DNA of 64,000 bases from Candidatus Borrarchaeum weybense. Lineage in GTDB: Archaea; Asgardarchaeota; Sifarchaeia; Borrarchaeales; Borrarchaeaceae. Of this stretch, positions 51,205 to 60,716 are shown in pieces; position 1 is the stretch's first letter, and each line of letters starts with the position of its first letter. Made by a program: the position numbers and the translations under genes. Location of the stretch: NCBI GenBank assembly GCA_019057385.1, contig JAHQJS010000005.1:254799-318798 (forward strand), in the 5' to 3' direction. Under the pieces are notes generated by a model. That model did not search any database. It was given only the letters and a program-made list of their open reading frames with translations, and was not told where the DNA came from.

Positions 51205-52500
51205 TTGAAAATTTATATGGACACATACGGGTGTAGTGCAAACCAAGCAGCATCTGAGATTATGTTAGGCCTTCTTTCAAATAAATTTCAAATAATTTCA
51301 AAGAAAGATGAGGCAGATGTAATAATCATCAATTCGTGTATAGTGAAATCACCTACAGAAGCAAAAATTCTTTTTCAAATTAAAAAAATCGTGCAAGAAT
51401 ACCCTCACAAAAAACTAATTGTTGCAGGATGCATGCCTGAAGTGTATTCCATGAAAATTAGAAAAACTGCGCCAAATGCAAGTATGATTGGAATACATCA
51501 TCTTTCAGAAATTGAGAATGTCGTTGACGACACTTTACGAGGAAAACAAAGAATTGAAATTGGGCATAATTCCAGTCCAAAGTTAGGATATCCTCGAATA
51601 AGGATTGATGATAGGATTGGAATTGTACAGATTGCCCAGGGTTGTATTTCAAATTGTACTTATTGTATTGTAAAGCGAGTCATGGGCCCATTAGTATCAT
51701 ATCCTGAAGAACTGATACTTGACGAAGTAAAAAGGTGCGTTCTTCAAGGATGTAAAGAGATTTGGCTAACTGCACAAGATACAACCGCATATGGATTAGA
51801 TAGAGGCAGCACCCTACCTTCCCTTTTACAGTCGATTATGCAAATCGATGGCAATTTTATGGTCAGAGTCGGTATGATGAACCCTGCCACAGCATATCCT
51901 TTAGTAGATGACTTGATTGAGGTTTTCAAGCATTCTAAACTCTATAAATTCATACATTTACCTCTTCAATCTGGTAGCAATGCAATTTTACGTCAAATGA
52001 AAAGAAATTATACCGTTGAACAGTACTTTGAGATTATAAAAAAATTTAGAACAGTCTTCCAGGACATTACACTATCTACAGACGTTATTGTAGGATTCCC
52101 TACCGAAACCGAGGCACAATTTAATGAATCGCTTAATGTAATAACACTGCTTCAACCCAGTTTAACAAATATTTCAAAATTCGGTCCAAGGGAAAAAACA
52201 CCTGCTGCAAAATTACCCCCTCTTTCAAGTCAAACGATAAAAGACCGCTCAAGAAAAATGACAGTACTTTGCCAAAAGATAACACGTGAGAAAAACAATG
52301 AATGGATAGGAAGAGAAGAAACCATTCTAATCGTAAGTAGAGGAAAAAAAGGCGGTTTAGAAGGACGAACCTATACCTATAAACCGGTTATCATTGATAC
52401 ACGAAACCACGAACTTATTGGTAAATTCGTAAATGTGAGTATAGTTGATGCAAAATATAGTCATCTACTTGGAACTCTCACTGAGGAATTTATTCGCTGA
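51205..52500 (+). CDS. CDKAL1/MtaB-type tRNA methylthiotransferase
   Basis: The 431-residue radical SAM enzyme converts t6A37 to ms2t6A in tRNAs reading ANN codons. It has an N-terminal MTTase domain (KIYMDTYGCSANQAASEIMLG, with Cys ligands YGC, SCIVK and GCMPE), the radical SAM motif CISNCTYC near residue 150, LRQMKRNYTVEQYFEII, and a C-terminal TRAM domain (EETILIVSRGKKGGLEGRTY). The archaeal-eukaryotic branch is indicated by the overall pattern. The start is TTG at 51205. An ATG four codons later would remove conserved residues. Confidence 0.92.
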   Translation: MKIYMDTYGCSANQAASEIMLGLLSNKFQIISKKDEADVIIINSCIVKSPTEAKILFQIKKIVQEYPHKKLIVAGCMPEVYSMKIRKTAPNASMIGIHHLSEIENVVDDTLRGKQRIEIGHNSSPKLGYPRIRIDDRIGIVQIAQGCISNCTYCIVKRVMGPLVSYPEELILDEVKRCVLQGCKEIWLTAQDTTAYGLDRGSTLPSLLQSIMQIDGNFMVRVGMMNPATAYPLVDDLIEVFKHSKLYKFIHLPLQSGSNAILRQMKRNYTVEQYFEIIKKFRTVFQDITLSTDVIVGFPTETEAQFNESLNVITLLQPSLTNISKFGPREKTPAAKLPPLSSQTIKDRSRKMTVLCQKITREKNNEWIGREETILIVSRGKKGGLEGRTYTYKPVIIDTRNHELIGKFVNVSIVDAKYSHLLGTLTEEFIR

Positions 52501-52645
52501 GTATCGAATAAACTCATTTTCTAAGGCGTATTTGTGGAATCATATGAGGGTAACATGAGCGTAGTAAAAAGCCTTTTTATTAATAAAACGACATTTTTCA
52601 TTTTAACTGAAATCATTTCGACATAAATCCCCTTACTGACCTGTC

Positions 52646-52655
52646 TTTAAATATA
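52646..52655 (+). promoter_or_regulatory. TATA box of the RHH-ftsZ unit
   Basis: CTTTAAATATAC lies about 95 to 125 bases before the possible starts of the RHH gene. It is a good archaeal TATA match in the 240-base gap after the methylthiotransferase gene. Confidence 0.5.
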
Positions 52656-52742
52656 CCGTTTCAATGACATTGTCCTAAAATCCCCAATCTATAGGATCTG
52701 TAACAGGGCAAGGAGACGTCGTTAACTTGACAAGTTGGCAGG

Positions 52743-52964
52743 GTGCGAAAGGGAACCGAGAGGAGGTTGATAAGAATTAAGCTCGTTACTGTCCACCTCC
52801 CAGCTGGGTTTATCTCTGGATTAGATAGACTAGTTGAGGAGGAAAAATACCCTAATCGATCGGAAGTAATCAGAATAGCTATCCGTGATCTATTGAAAAA
52901 GGAATTATGGGAAAGTCTAGGTTTTCCAGGTTTTCCGAACCCTACTCCGTTAGAAATAAGATGA
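52743..52964 (+). CDS. Ribbon-helix-helix regulator upstream of ftsZ
   Basis: The frame encodes a CopG-like RHH protein: a beta strand IKLVTVHLPAGFISGLDRLVE followed by two helices with the turn YPNRSEVIRIAIRDLLKKELW. Such dimers bind DNA with the strands and often autoregulate. The frame is open from a GTG at 52743, but AGAGGAGG lies inside it and the natural N-terminus would be the ATT at 52776 (or TTG at 52767), nine bases after GGAGG. It is 23 bp from ftsZ, so it may regulate or be expressed with ftsZ. Confidence 0.8.
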   Translation: MRKGTERRLIRIKLVTVHLPAGFISGLDRLVEEEKYPNRSEVIRIAIRDLLKKELWESLGFPGFPNPTPLEIR

Positions 52965-52987
52965 ATTTTTATTGACATTAAGGTGAC

Positions 52988-54094
52988 ATGGAGATCATGC
53001 CAATGAAATTATTAATTGAGAATGCAAAGAAGCATATACTTGAAACAAAAGATCTACACAATGGCTTAAGAGAGCCTGGTCGTGCAAGGATTGTAGTTAT
53101 GGGATGTGGAGGCGGAGGATGTAATACCGTAGATCGTTTAATGAAATTAGGTATTGAAGGTGCAGAATGTATTGCTGTGAATACAGATCAACAGCATCTT
53201 AGTCAAGTGCAAGCAAATCAACATATCCTTATAGGGCGGCATATTACACGCGGCTTAGGGGCAGGAGGATATCCTGAAATTGGAGCTGCGTCAGCAGAAG
53301 AGTCTAGAAGAGAATTAACGGAATTTTTAAGAGATGCAGATCTGGTTTTTGTTTCAGCTGGTCTAGGTGGAGGTACTGGTACGGGAGCCGCACCTACTGT
53401 TGCTGAAATTGCTAAAGAGAATGATGCAATAGTGGTAGGTGTTGTTACTACACCATTTGAAGTAGAACGTGCACGGAATGAAAAGGCACGAGAAGGATTA
53501 AGAAATCTACGAAGACACGCTGATACCGTTATTGTGATTGACAATAATAAACTACTTGATATTGCGCCTCAACTTCCAATTGATGCAGCATTTAGCGTTG
53601 CTGATGAAGTTTTAGCTCGCTTTGTAAAGGGCATTACAGAGACCATATCATTGCCGAGCCTCATTAATCTTGATTATGCTGATGTCCGAACCGTTATGAC
53701 GGATGGGGGCGTCGCAATGGTCGGAGTTGGAGAATCAGGAGAAAAGAATCGAGTAGAAGACGCTGTTAATGCAGCATTAAAGTGTCCGCTGCTTGAGTTG
53801 GATATCACTGGTGCTACCGCTGCCTTGATTCACGTGAGCGGTGGAACTGATATGACGCTTGAGGAGGCAACAAAAGCTGCAGATATCGTTGCAAAAAGAT
53901 TAGCGAGCAATGCAATGGTGATTTGGGGTGCACGTCAAGATCCTGAACTGAGAGATATGATTCGAGTTATGTTAATTGTCACTGGTGTACAGAGCCCTCA
54001 AGTATTTGGACCTCAAGAAAACCATTTCTGGAATCAAAAAGGACCAAGAGATTTTTCTGATTTTGATTTGCCGGGCGATATTCCAAAACTTTAG
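52988..54094 (+). CDS. ftsZ: Cell-division GTPase FtsZ
   Basis: The 368-residue protein polymerises with GTP at the division site. It has ARIVVMGCGGGGCNTVDRL at the N-terminal nucleotide-binding strand, NTDQQHL, the tubulin signature GLGGGTGTGAAP near 112, VVTTPFEVERARNEKA, and the T7 loop region NLDYADVRTVMTDGG. It ends in a short variable tail ending FDLPGDIPKL. Only one FtsZ is in the window. The RHH gene precedes it directly. Confidence 0.96.
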   Translation: MEIMPMKLLIENAKKHILETKDLHNGLREPGRARIVVMGCGGGGCNTVDRLMKLGIEGAECIAVNTDQQHLSQVQANQHILIGRHITRGLGAGGYPEIGAASAEESRRELTEFLRDADLVFVSAGLGGGTGTGAAPTVAEIAKENDAIVVGVVTTPFEVERARNEKAREGLRNLRRHADTVIVIDNNKLLDIAPQLPIDAAFSVADEVLARFVKGITETISLPSLINLDYADVRTVMTDGGVAMVGVGESGEKNRVEDAVNAALKCPLLELDITGATAALIHVSGGTDMTLEEATKAADIVAKRLASNAMVIWGARQDPELRDMIRVMLIVTGVQSPQVFGPQENHFWNQKGPRDFSDFDLPGDIPKL

Positions 54095-54128
54095 CTAAAC
54101 TCCCCCTTCTATTTTTTTTATAGATGTC

Positions 54129-54372
54129 TCGCAAGAAGACCCCCCCAACTAGTTGGGGGATGAAGTGCGTTTGTTCACTTTCACAATGGTCTACAATCCT
54201 TAAATAGGTATGTGCACCTAGAGAGTAAGTAGAATTGAGCTGAGGTCACACTCGCCAGTTCTCAAATTAACATCAAGTTCAGGGCAGGAACTGCCCGTTG
54301 AGCCTGTTTGACATGCTCCGCTGGGAGATGAATGATTCAGGAAGCCATTCAACTTGTTGGATGGTAGTTCAC
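54129..54372 (+). mobile_element. TnpB element deletion derivative keeping both ends and omega-RNA scaffold
   Basis: This 244-base copy begins TCGCAAGAAGACCCCCCC with a perfect left-end palindrome, CCCCCAACTAGTTGGGGG. Then come TTCACTTTCAC, GGTCTACAATCCTTAAATA, a short unrelated middle, and from 54282 the right end. It retains the last nine codons of tnpB (GQELPVEPV) and ends GGTAGTTCAC at 54372. The tnpB coding sequence in between is gone. It can only move or act through a TnpB or TnpA supplied elsewhere. The rest of the 54095-54549 gap holds nothing else I can name. Confidence 0.85.
54282..54372 (+). ncRNA. Omega-RNA-like scaffold in the deleted TnpB copy
   Basis: It has the same length (91 nt) as 31989-32079 and about 85% identity by eye. 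Hairpin 1 pairs GGGCAG with CTGCCC. Hairpin 2 is CTCC-GCTG-GGAG, in place of TCCC-GTTG-GGGA in the intact copy. Hairpin 3 is CAAC-TT-GTTG in place of CTAC-TT-GTAG. The differences change both sides of a pair, so structure is preserved. The guide would start at 54373 with AATTCGATACAGGCG. Confidence 0.6.
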
Positions 54373-54549
54373 AATTCGATACAGGCGCTCTACAAACACT
54401 TAGTGAGATTAAGCCAATTTCCTAGGTTCATCAAAGGTATCAAGCTATTTTTGAGGAAAGATATTTGAATCAAAACCTATTTGCTAAGAACGTCTGATAA
54501 GAAAGTAAATCTATTTTTCATATAGTACATTTTTTCAGGTAGTTAAGAA

Positions 54550-55269
54550 ATGAAAATTGATCTTCATGTGCATACACATCTTTCGTCAGATGCCTGGATC
54601 CCTCTAAATAAAGATCTTGTACGCGTATTAAAAAAACGAGGTATTCAAGGTATAGCAATTACGGATCACAATACCTTTAAGGGTGTGGTTAAAGCTAAAA
54701 AACTTCTGGAAAAAGAGGGAATTTTTGTTATTCCAGGTGAAGAAGTTAAAACAACTAAAAAAGGAGAGTTATTGTGCCTTTTTATAAATGAAGAAATATG
54801 TTCCCCAGGATTGAAAAAATATAGGTTTCTTGAAGTGGTGGATAAAGTCAAAGAACAAGATGGCTTAGTTGGATTGAGTCATCCTTTAGATTTTTCACGA
54901 AAGAACTGGATTAGTGAAATGCAGATTGATTGGATTAACAAATATATTGACATAATAGAAGCATATAACGCAAGGTGTAATCTGCATTTAATGAATAAAA
55001 GGGCGTATTCCTTCTGCATCAATCATAATATACCTTTTACTGCAGGAAGCGATGCACATTTTTTGATGGAAATTGGTCGCGGATGTCTTGTGCTTGATGA
55101 ACAAGAAGAAACCATAGAAGCGATACGACGTCAAATTATGTCTGGCAATAGTTGTAAGTTATGGAATAGTAACTCATTACCCTTTGTTAATGTCTCAAGT
55201 ATTTGCCTTCATGCACTTACAGGCATTTCACAAGCTTTTTGGCCAATCGGCCGATATTTTTCAACCTGA
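54550..55269 (+). CDS. PHP-domain metal-dependent phosphoesterase
   Basis: The 239-residue protein has the PHP-family metal sites: MKIDLHVHTHLSSDAWIP at the N-terminus, GIAITDHNTFKG near 35, VIPGEEVKT near 60, GLSHPLDF near 112, and FTAGSDAHFLMEIGRG near 165. Such enzymes hydrolyse phosphoesters with two or three metal ions. The substrate is not known. The ATG at 54550 is the first in the frame. It follows the deleted TnpB copy by 177 bp. Confidence 0.85.
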   Translation: MKIDLHVHTHLSSDAWIPLNKDLVRVLKKRGIQGIAITDHNTFKGVVKAKKLLEKEGIFVIPGEEVKTTKKGELLCLFINEEICSPGLKKYRFLEVVDKVKEQDGLVGLSHPLDFSRKNWISEMQIDWINKYIDIIEAYNARCNLHLMNKRAYSFCINHNIPFTAGSDAHFLMEIGRGCLVLDEQEETIEAIRRQIMSGNSCKLWNSNSLPFVNVSSICLHALTGISQAFWPIGRYFST

Positions 55270-55290
55270 GGGTATATTGTTAGAGATGGT

Positions 55291-55755
55291 TCATTTGTAT
55301 TTCACTATTTCGATATCAGCTTCTGTGAGTAATTTCAAGGACAATTCATCGGTATAATGATCTCTATAAACAATTTTTTTGATCCCAGCATTAATAAGCA
55401 TCTTGGCACAAATTGAGCATGGGAAATTCGTAACAAATAGTGTAGAGTCCTTAATATTGACCCCATGTCTTGCCGCTTGAATAATAACATTTTGTTCAGC
55501 ATGTACGCCGCGACAGAGTTCGGCTCTTTCGCCAGAAGGAACTTTTAGCTCTTCTCGCAAACATGTTTTACAATGTGGCAACCCTCTTGGTGCACCATTA
55601 TATCCTGTAGCTAGCACTTGACCATCTTTGACGAGCACTGCGCCAACAGCCCGTCGGAGACAGGTACTTCTTTTTCTTACCACATCACATATATCAAGAA
55701 AGGTTTCGTCGGCGGTTGGTCTTTTTTTTGGGTCTCTTTTAGAATTTGTGGTCAA
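55291..55755 (-). CDS. dCMP deaminase (ComEB-like)
   Basis: The 154-residue zinc deaminase has the motif [16 protein letters not shown] (His and Glu) and [17 protein letters not shown] (the PCxxC pair). The N-terminal [22 protein letters not shown] and [20 protein letters not shown] fit dCMP deaminase, which makes dUMP for thymidylate synthesis. The length is that of the ComEB/dCMP-deaminase group. The start is ATG at 55755. Confidence 0.9.
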   Translation of the reverse strand: MTTNSKRDPKKRPTADETFLDICDVVRKRSTCLRRAVGAVLVKDGQVLATGYNGAPRGLPHCKTCLREELKVPSGERAELCRGVHAEQNVIIQAARHGVNIKDSTLFVTNFPCSICAKMLINAGIKKIVYRDHYTDELSLKLLTEADIEIVKYK

Positions 55756-55967
55756 TTGATTCTACCCCGTTAAGTCTCTAATCGATGGTTTTATGCATTG
55801 TGTTTTTAGCAATTACTTTGTCGAACTTGAATGTTTTCAATATTTCAGCTTATTGATATTAAAAATCATTTATTTTTGATTCTCTAACGATAATTTCTTT
55901 TCACCAGAGGTCCCAAGTTTCCAAAATCTTAATAGCTTTAAAAAATAAGTGAGGAGATCAGGTTAGT

Positions 55968-57425
55968 TCATTCATTCGAAGATCGATATTGAAGCTCTCC
56001 ACAATCATTACAATATTTTGCATTCTTAGGCAGAAAACGGCCGCAATTAATACAGTGTTTTGATTCGAGAGGGTCACTCGATGAAAATGTGTCTGATTCC
56101 AATTTTTCTCTGTCAAGTTTCTTGCTTTTTGATTCTGACGGCTCATTATCTTCTAAAACTCGCATAGATCTCTCTATTTCATTTCTGATATCAGAATTGA
56201 TGATGTTTCGCATTCTTTCGTCCGGTCCAAACACATTAAACTTAAGGGCAAAGTACTTTGCATTGTCATGGTCGGTTAATGGTCCTAAAATATTAAGCTG
56301 CGCTGCATAAATCTGTCTGTGTATTGTTCCTTCAGTTAGGCCTTTAATTGCGCCGGTAAAAAAGTCTGACACGACTTCAGATTCCTCGTGGACTACATGA
56401 ATATTTAGTAATTCTAATGACTTTTTTATGCGCGAAAACACATCTTCTCCAACCTTGTGCTGTGCAAGAATATAGAGTTCAATATGATGCCCATGTTCAT
56501 TTTTTGTTTTGTATTCCTCAAAAAACTCCAAAGACTTGTCTAATTTTCTGAGAAACTTATATGCGGAATGAACGCGATATGAATCATTTGAGATCGTTTG
56601 AATTACATTTTTTGGATCAAGAAAAGAGATAGTTGAAAAGAAAGAGCCATCTAAAAAGTCTTGTGTGCTTTTAAACATGAATTCATAATCGGAAATAGTT
56701 TTTGAAAACACTTGCGTTCTTTGTTGCATTAATGGTTGCTCAGGTTGTAAGCTAGGTGGATGACTAATTATGACAACAACTACTTCGGAAATATCTGATG
56801 AAAAATCATTGCATAAAGAAAGTCGATAGTGTACTTTATTTTTAAGCACAGTAATTCTTTGGCTAATTGAGATCTCATCAGTAATGTTTTTTGGTTCATA
56901 TTTGTCAGGAATAGCTTTTTTCATTAAGGTTGGATCTTTCACTTTTTTAGTTCTGGTTGGAGCGACGCGAGGTTTTCCAGCAACAATATTTTGTTGAATC
57001 TTTTCGACTGCAATTCTTACGTCGATTAAAGGATCTTCTAATGCCTTTGCTAAGGTTGGCGTCAGAACCTTTACATGGTTCGAATATTCTCTGGATATCT
57101 CAACTAATGTATTTGCTGCATAACGGCGAACGTTTGCGTCATTGTCTAACAATGCATTTCCGATCTCGTCCAGTAGTGGTAATAGAGCGTAGGAATCCTT
57201 GATAGAAAGAGTATATAATGTCCAAGCAATAAGCCCTCGAACACCAGGCGCGGGGTCAGATAAGTAACCGCCGAGATCATCGATTCGACCGCTAAGGGCG
57301 TCAGGTTCGCTTATGCTAATATTCCAAATGGTAGACGCTGCCTCTATTCGTTCTTCGGTGTTCTTGCTATTTTCCAGTTCATCAAAAGCAGTTCTAAGGA
57401 TTTCATGAAGTTGATTTCCCTTCAC
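55968..57425 (-). CDS. HEAT-repeat protein with C-terminal zinc ribbon
   Basis: The 485-residue protein starts with HEAT/ARM-like repeats (residues about 10-140: AASTIWNISI, VRGLIAWTLYTLS, NVRRYAANTLVEIS, DVRIAVEKIQ). A middle region follows with LKNKVHYRLSLCNDFSSDISEVVVVIISHPPSL. It ends in a zinc ribbon CINCGRFLPKNAKYCNDCGEL. No known family name comes to mind. The combination suggests a scaffold or adaptor. The gene lies between dCMP deaminase and ABCE1. Confidence 0.65.
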   Translation of the reverse strand: MKGNQLHEILRTAFDELENSKNTEERIEAASTIWNISISEPDALSGRIDDLGGYLSDPAPGVRGLIAWTLYTLSIKDSYALLPLLDEIGNALLDNDANVRRYAANTLVEISREYSNHVKVLTPTLAKALEDPLIDVRIAVEKIQQNIVAGKPRVAPTRTKKVKDPTLMKKAIPDKYEPKNITDEISISQRITVLKNKVHYRLSLCNDFSSDISEVVVVIISHPPSLQPEQPLMQQRTQVFSKTISDYEFMFKSTQDFLDGSFFSTISFLDPKNVIQTISNDSYRVHSAYKFLRKLDKSLEFFEEYKTKNEHGHHIELYILAQHKVGEDVFSRIKKSLELLNIHVVHEESEVVSDFFTGAIKGLTEGTIHRQIYAAQLNILGPLTDHDNAKYFALKFNVFGPDERMRNIINSDIRNEIERSMRVLEDNEPSESKSKKLDREKLESDTFSSSDPLESKHCINCGRFLPKNAKYCNDCGELQYRSSNE

Positions 57426-57512
57426 CAGCAGCCTCTCTTCACAAGTAGTTCTTGATTTTATTGCTAGCTATATACTATGAAACTTCACATATTTTATGAT
57501 TTTCATAGTGTT

Positions 57513-59309
57513 TTAACTATTCTTCATTCCTGAAACATAATAGTATTCGCCTTCCTCTTTCTGAAGACGATCCAGTTTTGAGCCTTCTTTATTTACACGA
57601 GGCCTTCCTGTTTGTGGATCACGTCTAAAAGTTATCCCCATCAATTTTAAAAATTTATTCATCCCTGAACGTAAATCAACTGGCTTCATTGCGTATCCTT
57701 CAACAGCTGGTTGACCAGAGAAAATCATGAGACGATCTGATATAAAATCAATGGTTACGATGTCGTGCTCAACAACAAATGCCACAACATCTCTGCTCTC
57801 AGCTATTTTCTTAATGGCACGCGCTGCTGCTAGTCTTTGCTCTACATCAAGAAATGCACTTGGTTCGTCTAAAAGGTAAATATCAGCTGGACGTGCTAAA
57901 CACAAAGCTATCGCAACACGCTGTAGTTCTCCACCACTTAAACTATCTATAGAACAGTCAAGCAATGGGTCGATTGTTAATGGTCTGTTCACTTCTGATT
58001 TGAACCATTCTGTATTGATAACTTTGCCTATTTCTTCGCGAAACAGTTCTTTAACGCTACCATCAAACTTAGGAGAGATATATTGAGGTTTATGACTCAC
58101 TTTTAAATCTTCAGATGGCACTTCGCCTTTATCTGGTTCTTCTATTCCAGCTAATAATTTAATGAAAGTGCTCTTTCCAAGTGCGTTGGCGCCAAGAATT
58201 CCTATTACTTCTCCGATAAATACTTTTCCTCCCTCTGTGGTGAGTTTAAATCCATCATAACGTTTCTCCATCTCTTCAAAATCGAAAAGTGCCTTACCGA
58301 CAGGTTTGGATCTTGGTGGTCTCAAATGAAATTGAATTGCATCCTTCCTAAATCTCATATTCTCAGATGGAAGATAGCCATCAAGAAATATATTGATACC
58401 TTCACGTACTCCATGCGGATGACTGACTACACCAAAGACAGCAGGTTCACCGTATAGCACGCAAACATATTCAGAGAGATAATCTAAAATTGCCAAGTCG
58501 TGTTCGACCACAATAACTGTTTTTCCTTCTTTTGCTAGTCTTTGAATGACTTTGGCAACTTCTACACGCTGGTAAATATCCAGATAAGATGAGGGTTCAT
58601 CAAACAAATAGACATCTGCATCTTTCAAAATCACCGCCGCGATAGCAACTCTTTGGAGTTCCCCGCCAGAGATCACACTAAGTTCTCTGTCCATTATCTT
58701 ATCTATCCGCAAGTCTTCAATAATGCTTTTTAACATATTTCGTTCGTTTACTTTTTCAAGCAGTTCAGATACGACCCCTTTTGTTACATTGGGTATTTTG
58801 TCCACGTATTGAGGTTTTTGAACAACACGTATAGACTCTGTTGAAAGTTTCTCAAAATAAGATTGTAACTCAGAGCCTCTGTAAGCAGTAATTATCTCAT
58901 CCCATTCAGGTGGTTCATCATAGAGGCCGAAATTTGGTTTGAAATCTCCTGAAAGGATTTTTAATGCAGTTGATTTACCAGTACCATTCTGCCCGATAAG
59001 TCCAGTCACTTTCTCTGGTCTCGGAATCGGTAAGCGGTATAATACAAATCTATTAGCTCCATAACGATATGAAACATCCTTTTCCAGTTCTGCAGGTAAA
59101 TTCACGACGTGTATTGCCCCAAATGGGCATTTCTTTACACAGATTCCAGTGCCAGTGCATAGATTCTCTGCGATTCTAGCTTTACCGGTTTCTGGATCAA
59201 GTGTAATCGTTTCTTCGCCCATGCGGACTCCTGGGCAATATTTTATGCACACGAGTCCACAATCTTTTGGTTTACATCGATCAGGTTCTACAATTGCGAT
59301 TCTTGGCAT
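57513..59309 (-). CDS. abcE1: Ribosome recycling ATPase ABCE1 (RLI)
   Basis: The 598-residue protein splits ribosomes after termination. The N-terminal iron-sulphur domain has CKPKDCGLVCIKYCPG and CTGTGICVKKCPFGAI. The first ABC domain has Walker A GQNGTGKST, signature VISGGELQRVAI and YLFDEPSSYLD. The second has GANALGKST, SLSGGELQRVAI and IYLLDEPSAFLD. The hinge between the domains is present. Single copy, highly conserved. It follows the MtnA/eIF2B-family gene in the same direction with a 24-bp gap. Confidence 0.97.
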   Translation of the reverse strand: MPRIAIVEPDRCKPKDCGLVCIKYCPGVRMGEETITLDPETGKARIAENLCTGTGICVKKCPFGAIHVVNLPAELEKDVSYRYGANRFVLYRLPIPRPEKVTGLIGQNGTGKSTALKILSGDFKPNFGLYDEPPEWDEIITAYRGSELQSYFEKLSTESIRVVQKPQYVDKIPNVTKGVVSELLEKVNERNMLKSIIEDLRIDKIMDRELSVISGGELQRVAIAAVILKDADVYLFDEPSSYLDIYQRVEVAKVIQRLAKEGKTVIVVEHDLAILDYLSEYVCVLYGEPAVFGVVSHPHGVREGINIFLDGYLPSENMRFRKDAIQFHLRPPRSKPVGKALFDFEEMEKRYDGFKLTTEGGKVFIGEVIGILGANALGKSTFIKLLAGIEEPDKGEVPSEDLKVSHKPQYISPKFDGSVKELFREEIGKVINTEWFKSEVNRPLTIDPLLDCSIDSLSGGELQRVAIALCLARPADIYLLDEPSAFLDVEQRLAAARAIKKIAESRDVVAFVVEHDIVTIDFISDRLMIFSGQPAVEGYAMKPVDLRSGMNKFLKLMGITFRRDPQTGRPRVNKEGSKLDRLQKEEGEYYYVSGMKNS

Positions 59310-59333
59310 TTAAGTCACTTGTAACGTGATTTG

Positions 59334-60611
59334 TTAGAGATAAAAACGAATATGTTCTGGCAAGGCGAGTTCGGTTTCTTCTAATCTTCTTTTCACTTCA
59401 TTCTCAATGATTGATGGAGTCAAAGTGCGAATTTGTTCGGGGCTGAAAGCACCAATATCAGTGATTATCAGATCGATGAGATTTGCTGGAGTTATGTCAA
59501 ATGCGGGATTATATAGCACAAATTTTCCTTTTTCAGGCTTAGACACTATTGTTTCGCTAGGTGGCCACTCGTCCAAAGCGTTTTGGGATAGTATTCCCTT
59601 TCGTTTCTTCTCCTGAGCGTCAAGCTTGTAGGGTTCAGACATTTCGTCAATAGAGCGTTCTTCTATTGTTATATCACTTCCCGGTGTTTCTAGGTCAATA
59701 GTGCTGTACGAAGTGGCATAATAAAAGTGTACGTCATCATAAAATCGTGCAATACGTGCAATATCAGAAGAACCTATCTTATTTGCAACACCACCATCAC
59801 TACCGACTCTATCAACTCCTAAAATTATTTTATTGACCTTAAAGCGCTTAAACGCTTGTGTTATCATATTATCTGTAATAATAACTACAGGCACGCCTGC
59901 TCTATTCAATTCCCATGTCGTAAGACGATATCCCTGACTTCGGGGTCGAGTTTCTTTGGAGACTACTGTAAGATCAACACCCTTCGTATATGCTTCTTCT
60001 AACATGCCTAATGCATGACCCCCATATGTGGAACTTAGTGATCCTCCATTACAATGAGTCATTATAACATCGCCATCTTCAAGGTACTTCATTCCTTCTT
60101 CTCTGAGGTAATTGCCTAAGATCAGATCAGAAGCAAGGATATAATCTGCAGTTTCTTTAACTGCATTGACAACCGAATTAACATCAGCAGTTATATCAAA
60201 CGCTTTAATCGCAGCGTGCATTGTAAGATCAACAGCCCAGAAAAGAGGGGCTGCTGTAGGTCTGCTACTTTTCACAAATTTCGCAGCTTCCTCCATATTC
60301 TTGATCATTTCGCGTCCTGTCGATTGAAATTGCTTTGCTGCTAAAACCATACAATATGCGGCACATACACCTAGGGCCTGACTACCTCGAATACGCATTT
60401 CTTTGATCCCTTGAATAGCGCCTACCTTGTAATCAGTTGTTGACCAATGTGTCATCTCATATGGGAGTTTTAACTGATCTAAAAGGACCATTTCATCCTT
60501 CTCTTCGTTCCAATATACAGTTAGTGGGATTTTTGTATGTTTGTGGACATATAACTCATCTTCAAATGCAAAATTCATTTTAAATAATAGTTGTGTAATA
60601 TTGACTGTCAT
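59334..60611 (-). CDS. MtnA / eIF2B-family sugar-phosphate isomerase
   Basis: The protein (425 aa) belongs to the methylthioribose-1-phosphate isomerase/eIF2B-alpha family. It has AIQGIKEMRIRGSQALGV (where MtnA usually has IRGAPAIG), VIMTHCNGGSLSSTYGG with the catalytic cysteine, ETRPRSQGYRLTTWEL, ILGVDRVGSDGGVANKIG with the catalytic Asp, and NPAFDITPANLI. It may isomerise methylthioribose-1-P or a related pentose phosphate in methionine salvage or AMP breakdown. The C-terminus is longer than usual. The ATG at 60611 follows GAGGGA. An ATG 11 codons further in is possible. Confidence 0.85.
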   Translation of the reverse strand: MTVNITQLLFKMNFAFEDELYVHKHTKIPLTVYWNEEKDEMVLLDQLKLPYEMTHWSTTDYKVGAIQGIKEMRIRGSQALGVCAAYCMVLAAKQFQSTGREMIKNMEEAAKFVKSSRPTAAPLFWAVDLTMHAAIKAFDITADVNSVVNAVKETADYILASDLILGNYLREEGMKYLEDGDVIMTHCNGGSLSSTYGGHALGMLEEAYTKGVDLTVVSKETRPRSQGYRLTTWELNRAGVPVVIITDNMITQAFKRFKVNKIILGVDRVGSDGGVANKIGSSDIARIARFYDDVHFYYATSYSTIDLETPGSDITIEERSIDEMSEPYKLDAQEKKRKGILSQNALDEWPPSETIVSKPEKGKFVLYNPAFDITPANLIDLIITDIGAFSPEQIRTLTPSIIENEVKRRLEETELALPEHIRFYL

Positions 60612-60716
60612 CTTTGGTTTCCCTCATCCACCAATTTTAAGAGAGTGTAGTTTTTAATCAATCGATTAACTTAAAAAGTTCCCTATTAAACAAGACAATG
60701 GAGAGTCAATATTAAA

